DNA from: Actinomycetes bacterium
GTDB lineage: Bacteria; Actinomycetota; Acidimicrobiia; Acidimicrobiales; RAAP-2
Reading direction: 5' to 3'
DNA: 49,062 nt
Assembly: GCA_021799615.1 (NCBI GenBank)
Contig: JAJZAC010000007.1
Coordinates: 1-49,062 of the forward strand
A model generated the notes under the pieces. That model searched no databases. It saw nothing but the letters and a program-made list of their open reading frames with translations, and was not told the origin of the DNA. Shown one piece after another: positions 43,008-49,062 of the stretch. Numbering within the stretch: position 1 is the first letter of the stretch; every line of letters starts with the position of its first letter. The position numbers and the translations under genes were made by a program.

Positions 43008-44386
43008 CCGGTGCCCCCGTCGACCTCTCCCGTCCCCGCTCGATCCACGTGGTCGGTGCGGGTGGCGCGGGGATGAGCGCGATCGCCACCGTCTTGACCG
43101 CCATGGGCCACCGGGTGACCGGGAGTGATCTCCGCCGTTCGACGGTGGCCGAGCGCCTGACGGCCGGGGGTATCCCCGTGGCCATCGGGCACGACGCGGG
43201 CAACATCGGCGACGCCACCGTCGTGACCGTCTCCAGCGCCGTCTCGGACGCCAATCCCGAGGTCGAGGAGGCGCGGCGCCGGGGCATCCCCGTCCTCTCC
43301 CGGGCGGAGATCCTGGCCGCCATCGCCGGCCGGCGACGGTGCATCGCGGTGGCCGGCACCCACGGCAAGACGACGACCTCGTCGATGTTGGCGCTCATCC
43401 TGGTGGAGGCGGGGCTCGACCCGTCGTTCCTGATCGGCGGCGACGTCAACGAGATCGGGACCAACGCGGTCTGGGGCGAGGGGCCGTGGCTCGTGGTCGA
43501 GGCGGACGAGAGCGATGGCACGTTCCTCGCCCTGCCGACCGAGATCGCCGTGGTGACCAACATCGAGGCCGACCATCTCGACCATTTCGGCTCCTTCGAG
43601 GAGCTCCGGCGTGCCTTCGCCACCTTCCTCGACCGGGCCGGCTTCCGGCGGGTGGCCAGCGGGGACGACCCGGTGGCCGCCGAGCTGGCGACGTCCACCG
43701 GTGCCGAGACGGTGGGTACCGGTCCGGGGTGCACGTACCGCATCGCCGACGTGACCACCGGACGGAGCGCGGTCGGGTTCCGGCTCACGGGCCCCCGGGG
43801 GGTCCCGGACGGGCGCATCGAGCTGCCGATCCCCGGGGTCCACAACGCCGCCAACGCGGCAGTCGCCACCGTGGCGGCGATGGCCGCCGGTGCGCCGTTC
43901 GACGCCGCCGTGCGGGCGTTGGCCCGGTTCGCCGGGGTGGCCAGGCGGTTCGAGTTCCGCGGCGAGGCCAACGGCGTGACCTTCGTCGACGACTACGCCC
44001 ACCTCCCCACCGAGGTGCGGGCCACGCTGGCGGCGGCCCGGACCGGCGCGTGGAGCCGTATCGTGGCCGTCTTCCAGCCTCACCGGTACTCACGGGTGTC
44101 CGCCCTCTGGGAGGAGTTCGCCACCGCGTTCGACGACGCGGACGTGGTCGTCGTCACGGACGTCTACGGGGCCGGCGAGGCGCCGATACCCGGGGTGTCC
44201 GGGCGGCTTGTGGCCGACGCCATCCGCCGGGCCCGGCCGGGACTGGACGTGCACTATGCCGAGCGGCGGTCCGAGCTGCGCCACGAGGTCGCCTCGTTGC
44301 TGGCACCGGGCGACCTGTGCTGCACGCTCGGTGCCGGCGACCTCACGTCGCTGCCCGACGAGCTGCGGGCCGAGCCGTCCTGGTGA
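43004..44386 (+). CDS. murC: UDP-N-acetylmuramate:L-alanine ligase
   Basis: A 460-residue Mur ligase that adds L-Ala to UDP-MurNAc. The N-terminal Rossmann loop is HVVGAGGAGMSAIA; the ATP loop is VAGTHGKTTTSSM (about 116); EADESDGTF and TNIEADHLDHFG are metal and substrate motifs, and VFQPHRYSR is the C-terminal MurC signature. GTG 43004 overlaps the murG stop; murB overlaps the end (TGATG). Confidence 0.97.
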   Translation: MTGAPVDLSRPRSIHVVGAGGAGMSAIATVLTAMGHRVTGSDLRRSTVAERLTAGGIPVAIGHDAGNIGDATVVTVSSAVSDANPEVEEARRRGIPVLSRAEILAAIAGRRRCIAVAGTHGKTTTSSMLALILVEAGLDPSFLIGGDVNEIGTNAVWGEGPWLVVEADESDGTFLALPTEIAVVTNIEADHLDHFGSFEELRRAFATFLDRAGFRRVASGDDPVAAELATSTGAETVGTGPGCTYRIADVTTGRSAVGFRLTGPRGVPDGRIELPIPGVHNAANAAVATVAAMAAGAPFDAAVRALARFAGVARRFEFRGEANGVTFVDDYAHLPTEVRATLAAARTGAWSRIVAVFQPHRYSRVSALWEEFATAFDDADVVVVTDVYGAGEAPIPGVSGRLVADAIRRARPGLDVHYAERRSELRHEVASLLAPGDLCCTLGAGDLTSLPDELRAEPSW

Positions 44387-45396
44387 TGGCGGTGCTGCTC
44401 GAGGCGCTCGGGTCCCTCCCCCGGTGCACCGTGCGGGAGCAGGCGCCGCTCGGGGCACTGACGACGTACCGGGTCGGTGGCCCCGCCGCGGTCGTGATCG
44501 AGGTCCCCGACGAGGCGGCGCTGGTGGACCTGGCCCGGGTGACCGCGGCCGCGGCCGAGGCCGGAGCGTTGCCACCGGTACTCGTGCTCGGCCGCGGCTC
44601 GAACCTGCTGGTGTCCGATCGCGGGTTCGACGGCGTCGTGGTGGTGCCGGGCGACGGGTTCACCCGGATCGACATCGAGGGGACCCGGGTGGAGGCCGGC
44701 GCCGCCGTGAGCCTGCCCGTGCTGGCCCGCCAGACGGCCGCCGCCGGGCTCTCCGGGCTCGAATGGGCCGTTGGCGTCCCCGGATCGGTCGGGGGCGCGG
44801 TGCGGATGAACGCCGGGGGCCACGGCTCGGACACGGCGGCCACCCTGGAGCGCTTCCGGGGCGTCGACCTGGCCACCGCCACCGCCTTCGACCGGGCCGG
44901 CGCCGAGCTCGGTGCCGACTACCGCCGCACCTCGCTGGCCCCCCTCGAGGTGGTCACCGCCGCCGTCCACCGGCTCGAGCCGGGGGATCCGGCCCTGGGT
45001 GCGGCCCGCATCGCCGAGATCGTCCGGTGGCGCCGTGAGCACCAGCCAGGGGGGAGCAACGCCGGCTCGGTGTTCGCCAACCCTCCCGGCGATGCCGCCG
45101 GGAGGCTGATCGAGGCCTGCGGGCTCCGGGGGTACCGGTCGGGAACGGCCTCGGTGTCCGGGAAGCATGCCAATTTCATCGTGGCCGACGACGGTGGCTC
45201 GGCGGACGACGTGATGGCTGTCGTCCGCCACGTCCAGCGCACGGTCGAGGAGCGGACCGGCATCCGCCTGCGGACCGAGGTGCGCCTGGTGGGCTTCGAC
45301 GGGCCCGACATCGACGGGCCCGACCGTGGGGGCACCGGTCCCCGTGGCGAGCCGGACCACACGGCGGCCGGCGAGCGCGCCGAGGCCGGCCGGTGA
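44386..45396 (+). CDS. murB: UDP-N-acetylenolpyruvoylglucosamine reductase
   Basis: A 336-residue FAD enzyme that forms UDP-MurNAc. FAD-domain motifs are LGRGSNLLVSDRGFDG and GVPGSVGGAVRMNAG; the catalytic Ser is in GGSNAGSVFANP and the catalytic Glu in LRTEVRLVG. The last 30 residues are a Gly/Asp-rich tail. Its place between murC and ftsQ is not the mycobacterial arrangement, where murB is elsewhere. ftsQ starts at a GTGA overlap. Confidence 0.97.
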   Translation: MAVLLEALGSLPRCTVREQAPLGALTTYRVGGPAAVVIEVPDEAALVDLARVTAAAAEAGALPPVLVLGRGSNLLVSDRGFDGVVVVPGDGFTRIDIEGTRVEAGAAVSLPVLARQTAAAGLSGLEWAVGVPGSVGGAVRMNAGGHGSDTAATLERFRGVDLATATAFDRAGAELGADYRRTSLAPLEVVTAAVHRLEPGDPALGAARIAEIVRWRREHQPGGSNAGSVFANPPGDAAGRLIEACGLRGYRSGTASVSGKHANFIVADDGGSADDVMAVVRHVQRTVEERTGIRLRTEVRLVGFDGPDIDGPDRGGTGPRGEPDHTAAGERAEAGR

Positions 45397-46205
45397 GCCC
45401 CCCAGCCGGTGGGACGGCGGGTGGGGTGCGGACCCGGCCCGCCGTCGACCCACGGATCAGGGAGCGGCGGGCGGCGGAGGCGCGGCGGGCCGGCCGGCGC
45501 CGGCTCCGGCGGCTGTCGATCGCCGGGGGAGCGGTGGTGCTCGTCGTGCTGGCCGTCGTCCTGCTGCGGTCCCCTGTCCTGTCGGCCCGGGTGGTCACGG
45601 TCCGGGGCAGCCACCCCCACACCCCCACATCGGTCATCGTCCGTGCCGCCGGTCTGGCGTCGCACCCACCGCTGATCAGCGTCGACCCGGGGGTGGCGGC
45701 ATCGGCGGTGGAGCGGCTGCCCTGGGTGGCCACGGCCCGCGTCTCCCGCTCGTGGCCCGACGGCGTGGTCGTGACCGTGTCCGAGCGCCAGCCCGTGGCC
45801 GCCATGGCCGCCGCCGGCCACGGGGACGCGCTGGTGGACGCCACCGGCCGGACGCTCCAGCGGGTGGCGGCGGCGCCAGCCGGGCTTCCGGCCCTCGTCG
45901 TCCACGTGGGCGGGCGGACCATCGCCGCCGCACCCACCGGGGCGTTCCTCCCCGCCGCCGCCGGGCCGGCGCTCGAGGTGGCGTCGACCCTGCCGCCGGC
46001 GTTCTCCGCCCAGGTGGTGACGGTGATCGGCGCGGCAGACGGGACTGTCGAGCTCGATCTCGACTCGGGGCTGACCGTGCTCCTCGGCAACGCCACCTCG
46101 CTCGAGACCAAGTACCACGACATCGCCTCGATCATCGCCGCCGCGCCACTGCGGGGAGCGCACACCATCGACGTGACCGTGCCGAGCGCACCGGTGGTCT
46201 CATGA
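45393..46205 (+). CDS. ftsQ: Cell division protein FtsQ
   Basis: A 270-residue bitopic protein: Arg-rich cytosolic tail (about 15-41), one membrane segment (about 43-60), a POTRA domain (VVTVRGSHPHTPTSVIVRAA) and the beta domain with LPWVATARVSRSWPDGVVVTVSE split over about 108-130. It links FtsL/FtsB to the divisome. Sequence and place before ftsZ are typical. No ftsA follows, as usual in actinobacteria. The start overlaps murB by four bases. Confidence 0.93.
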   Translation: MSPPAGGTAGGVRTRPAVDPRIRERRAAEARRAGRRRLRRLSIAGGAVVLVVLAVVLLRSPVLSARVVTVRGSHPHTPTSVIVRAAGLASHPPLISVDPGVAASAVERLPWVATARVSRSWPDGVVVTVSERQPVAAMAAAGHGDALVDATGRTLQRVAAAPAGLPALVVHVGGRTIAAAPTGAFLPAAAGPALEVASTLPPAFSAQVVTVIGAADGTVELDLDSGLTVLLGNATSLETKYHDIASIIAAAPLRGAHTIDVTVPSAPVVS

Positions 46206-46392
46206 GGGATCGGCGCCCCGGGTGCCGGGGCGTCCGTGTGCCGGTGTGCGCGCCGACGCCGGGCGTGGCGGCGTACCGTCCCCGGTGGAGTACGGTTGGT
46301 GCACGCCGCGTGTCGCCGCTGAGGCCCCCGCCGTGACGGGCTGTCCCAGGTCGTCGGGGTGCTCACGTCACGTCGAGCGGCGCTGCCATTGC

Positions 46393-46421
46393 TTGACCCA
46401 CCTGACCGGTCACCGTATCGT
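46393..46421 (+). promoter_or_regulatory. Dedicated ftsZ promoter
   Basis: TTGACC (46393-46398) and TATCGT (46416-46421) are exactly 17 bp apart in the 273-bp gap between ftsQ and ftsZ. Transcription from here would give a leader of about 50 bases. ftsZ can thus be expressed apart from the long dcw transcript. The upstream half of the gap contains weaker -10-like hexamers (TACCGT, TACGGT) but nothing firm. Confidence 0.7.
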
Positions 46422-46478
46422 TGAGGTGGACCCGACGGTTGGAACGGCTTCAACCTGTTATCGAGGGTAAGGGATTCG

Positions 46479-47603
46479 ATGACCGTTCCTGCACAGAACA
46501 ATTACTTCGCCGTCATCAAGGTGGTCGGCGTCGGCGGCGGCGGGGTGAACGCCGTCAACCGGATGATCGAGGCAGGACTCCGAGGCGTCGAGTTCATCGC
46601 CACGAACACCGATGCCCAGGCGCTCCTGATGAGCGACGCCGACCTGAAGCTCGACATCGGGCGCCAGCTCACCCGCGGGCTCGGTGCCGGCAGCGACCCC
46701 GAGGTGGGCCGCCTGGCCGCCGAGGAGCACCGGGCCGAGATCGAAGAGGCGCTGAAGGGCGCGGACATGGTCTTCATCACGGCCGGCAAGGGCGGTGGGA
46801 CGGGCACGGGGGCGGCACCGGTGGTGGCGGAGATCGCCAAGGGGCTCGGCGCCCTCACGATCGGCGTGGTCACCCGACCGTTCACCTTCGAGGGACGACG
46901 CCGCTCGGTCCAGGCCGAGCAGGGGATCCAGAACCTGAAGGAGAAGGTCGACACCCTCATCATCATCCCCAACGACCGCCTGCTGACCGTGTCGTCGGAG
47001 AAGACCTCGATGGTCAACGCCTTCAAGATGGCCGACGAGGTGCTGCTCCAGGGCGTGCAGGGCATCACCGACCTCATCACGGTGCCCGGTCTCATCAACA
47101 CCGACTTCGCCGACGTGAAGATGATCATGAGCAACGCCGGAACGGCGATCATGGGCATCGGGTCGGCGACGGGCGAAGGTCGCGCGGTCAACGCGGCCCG
47201 GGCCGCCATCACCAGCCCCCTCCTCGAGGCGTCGATCGAAGGGGCTCGGGGCATCCTCCTGAACATCGCCGGCGGGCCCGATCTCGGGCTCTTCGAGGTG
47301 AACGAGGCGGCCGAGATCATCCACGGGGTCGCGCATCCCGACGCCAACATCATCTTCGGCAGCGTGATCGACGAGGCCATGGGCGACGAGGTGCGGGTGA
47401 CCGTCATCGCCGCCGGGTTCGAGCGCTGGGAGGCGGGGGGACGGCCGACGCCGTCGCCGGAGACCGGTTCGACCAGCCAACCGGAGAGCCGCAGTCGCGT
47501 GCTCGGGCTCGAGTCGGCGCACGAGGACATCTTCGCCACGCCCGAGGAGGACGACCTCGACCTGGGCGACGACGAGTTCGACGTGCCGTCGTTCCTGCGC
47601 TGA
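46479..47603 (+). CDS. ftsZ: Cell division GTPase FtsZ
   Basis: A 374-residue tubulin homologue that forms the Z ring. The GTP signature [12 protein letters not shown] is at about 103-114, the N-terminal nucleotide loop is [13 protein letters not shown], and the T7 loop region is [12 protein letters not shown] linker of about 40 residues leads to the C-terminal peptide [11 protein letters not shown] that binds SepF or other anchors. ATG 46479 is preceded by GAGGG and AAGGGA. Length is normal. Confidence 0.99.
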   Translation: MTVPAQNNYFAVIKVVGVGGGGVNAVNRMIEAGLRGVEFIATNTDAQALLMSDADLKLDIGRQLTRGLGAGSDPEVGRLAAEEHRAEIEEALKGADMVFITAGKGGGTGTGAAPVVAEIAKGLGALTIGVVTRPFTFEGRRRSVQAEQGIQNLKEKVDTLIIIPNDRLLTVSSEKTSMVNAFKMADEVLLQGVQGITDLITVPGLINTDFADVKMIMSNAGTAIMGIGSATGEGRAVNAARAAITSPLLEASIEGARGILLNIAGGPDLGLFEVNEAAEIIHGVAHPDANIIFGSVIDEAMGDEVRVTVIAAGFERWEAGGRPTPSPETGSTSQPESRSRVLGLESAHEDIFATPEEDDLDLGDDEFDVPSFLR

Positions 47604-47612
47604 GCAGGCACG

Positions 47613-48386
47613 GTGAGTGCCGGCGCTCCGGCCGGCGTGGCGCATGACGGGACCCGCACCGTCCGGTCGGCGGGGATGACCGGCACCATCGATCTGGCCC
47701 AGCGCGTGCACTGCCGCTGGACCGACGCGTCCGCCGGCGACCTGGGGTACGGACCGGGCGACAGCGCCGGAACCGGGGCCCTGCCGGGCGTGGCCGGCCT
47801 CGATCCCGCGCTGGTGGGCGGCTCCCGGCCCGCCTGGCTGCGTCAGGTCCACGGTGCCGGGACCGTCGTGGTGCCGACCGGGGCGTCGGGCGCCCGTGGC
47901 GAAGGAGACGCCCTGGTGGCCGGTCCGCCGGTCCCCGACCGGCCGGTGCCCTGCTTGTGCGTCCTGACCGCCGACTGCGCGTCCATCGCCCTGGCCGGTG
48001 ACGACGGGTCGTACGCCGCTGTCCACGCCGGTTGGCGGGGCCTGCTGGCGGGCGTGGTCGACGCCGCCGCCGACCGGCTCCGCTCCGGTGGTGCCCAGCG
48101 GATCGTGGGGGCGCTGGGGCCGTGCATCCACGCCGAGTGCTACGAGTTCTCCCCGGTGGACCTGGATCGCCTGGCCGGTGCGTTCGGCGACGGTGTGCGG
48201 GCCCGCACCGCAGGCGGCCGGCCCGCCCTCGACCTCCCCGCCGCGGTGGCCGTCTCCCTGGCCCGAGCCGGGATCTCCCAGGTCGGCGGCGTCGATGCCT
48301 GCACGGCCTGCCAGGGGAGGTACTTCTCCCACCGTGCCAGGGGCGACGTCGCACGCCAGGCGCTCCTCGTGTGGGGCGGGCCGTGA
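47613..48386 (+). CDS. pgeF: Peptidoglycan editing factor PgeF (YfiH/laccase-domain)
   Basis: A 257-residue polyphenol-oxidase-fold protein. The E. coli member YfiH removes L-Ser wrongly placed in cytoplasmic wall precursors. Zinc or copper ligand motifs are LRQVHG, TADCASIAL, AVHAGWRG and GPCIHAECYEF, with CTACQGRYFSHR at the end. GTG 47613 begins ten bases after ftsZ. The gene regularly follows ftsZ in actinobacteria. Confidence 0.94.
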   Translation: MSAGAPAGVAHDGTRTVRSAGMTGTIDLAQRVHCRWTDASAGDLGYGPGDSAGTGALPGVAGLDPALVGGSRPAWLRQVHGAGTVVVPTGASGARGEGDALVAGPPVPDRPVPCLCVLTADCASIALAGDDGSYAAVHAGWRGLLAGVVDAAADRLRSGGAQRIVGALGPCIHAECYEFSPVDLDRLAGAFGDGVRARTAGGRPALDLPAAVAVSLARAGISQVGGVDACTACQGRYFSHRARGDVARQALLVWGGP

Positions 48387-49062
48387 CCGGCCGGTCGGCA
48401 CCTGCGCCGGTCGACCTCGGACTCGTCGCCGCCCGGGTGGCACGCGCACGCCAGCGGATCGCAGACGTGGCACCCGATCCCGGTCGGGTGACGCTGGTGG
48501 CCGTGACGAAGGGGTTCGGGGCCGATGCGGTCCGGGCGGCGGTGGCCGCCGGCGTGCCCGACGTCGGCGAGAACTACGGCCAGGAACTGGTGGCGAAGGC
48601 GACGGACCCCGACGTGGCCGCCATCGGGCTCCGATGGCACCTTCTCGGAGCGATCCAGCGGAACAAGGTGGCCCGCCTCTCACCCCACGTGGCGTGCTGG
48701 CAGTCTGTGGCCCGGCCCGAGGAGGCGAGGGCGATCGCCCGCCACAGCCCCGGTGCTCGGATGCTGGTCCAAGTGGAGACCACCGGGTTGGCCGGGCGTA
48801 ACGGGTGCCGGCCGGGCGACGTGGCCGGAGTCGTGGAGGCGGCCAGCCTCGCCGGCCTGGACGTGGTCGGGCTGATGACGGTGGCACCGCCGGGTCCGGA
48901 CGTTGCCCGGGCGGCGTTCGCGGTGGTGGCCCGGCTGGCGGACGACCTGGGCCTGCCCGAGCGCTCCATGGGCATGAGCGACGACTTCGAGATCGCCCTC
49001 GAAGCCGGATCGACGATCGTCCGCCTCGGCCGCTCGTTGTTCGGCGAGCGGCCGCCGCGCCG
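48383..49062 (+). CDS. YggS-family PLP-binding protein (cut by window end)
   Basis: 226 complete codons are present with no stop before the window ends. It is a PLP homeostasis protein of the YggS/PLPBP family, one (beta/alpha)8 domain without known catalytic activity. The PLP Lys is in LVAVTKGFG (about 40); GENYGQELVAK and RWHLLGAIQRNKVARL are family motifs, and SMGMSDDFEIALEAGST is the phosphate site. GTG 48383 overlaps the pgeF stop. Only a few C-terminal residues should be missing, judged by the usual length near 230. Confidence 0.95.
   Translation, partial: MTGRSAPAPVDLGLVAARVARARQRIADVAPDPGRVTLVAVTKGFGADAVRAAVAAGVPDVGENYGQELVAKATDPDVAAIGLRWHLLGAIQRNKVARLSPHVACWQSVARPEEARAIARHSPGARMLVQVETTGLAGRNGCRPGDVAGVVEAASLAGLDVVGLMTVAPPGPDVARAAFAVVARLADDLGLPERSMGMSDDFEIALEAGSTIVRLGRSLFGERPPR

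Noticed and set aside
46222-46470. 82-codon ORF between ftsQ and ftsZ
   Set aside because: It covers the ftsZ promoter, is Cys-rich and without bias or motifs, and has no ribosome binding site.

Overview
The window is 49 kb of very GC-rich DNA with strong G/C bias at third codon positions. Gene order is actinobacterial: rpsO-pnp-M16 peptidase-dapB, dapA-rnj-ftsK, miaB-miaA-dapF-hflX, lexA-LysM-nrdR, then DUF3040-mraZ and the division and cell wall (dcw) cluster, all recognisable from Mycobacterium and Streptomyces. murB inside the dcw cluster, an E. coli-length DapD and many GTG starts suggest a deep-branching actinobacterium, perhaps Acidimicrobiia. The class-level placement is inference. 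No tRNA, rRNA, insertion sequence, phage gene or CRISPR array was seen. Almost everything except lexA is on the + strand.

Layout. 1-1122: tail of an acyl-CoA dehydrogenase and a 1-Cys peroxiredoxin. 1333-6462: RNA decay and lysine/DAP genes (rpsO, pnp, M16 peptidase, dapB). 6468-9082: two similar TetR regulators and a ferritin-like diiron protein, the most accessory-looking part. 9141-17429: dapA, RNase J, ftsK, a D,D-carboxypeptidase, thrB, queF. 17467-26305: miaB, miaA, dapF, hflX, dapC, dapD, dapE, and an aldo/keto reductase. 26345-28223: lexA facing away from a membrane LysM protein with four SOS boxes between them, then nrdR. 28285-33592: PIG-L deacetylase, DNA polymerase IV, DUF3040 protein, ROK kinase, a small unknown, HNH nuclease, lipoate/biotin ligase-like protein. 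33653-49062: a 14-bp tandem repeat array, an MraZ-controlled promoter, then mraZ-rsmH-ftsL-ftsI-murE-mraY-ftsW-murG-murC-murB-ftsQ-ftsZ-pgeF and a truncated YggS gene.

How the genes work together. dapA, dapB, dapC, dapD, dapE and dapF are all here, giving every step from aspartate semialdehyde to meso-diaminopimelate by the succinylase route. MurE carries the DNPR signature for adding that DAP to peptidoglycan precursors. The dcw genes then build and place the septal wall, and the LexA-LysM pair probably halts division after DNA damage. pnp and rnj supply RNA decay; miaA, miaB and queF modify tRNA.

Notable points. murF and murD are missing from their usual places, and a 26-codon micro-ORF with coupled junctions sits exactly in the murD slot. 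At least seven genes have a TANNNT -10 box five to eight bases before their start codon, the mark of leaderless transcription. The carboxypeptidase gene appears to start at CTG. One TetR protein ends in a His-rich tail and is coupled to the diiron gene behind a palindromic operator. No wholly novel multi-gene system is evident; the window is mostly conserved core genome with interesting regulation.
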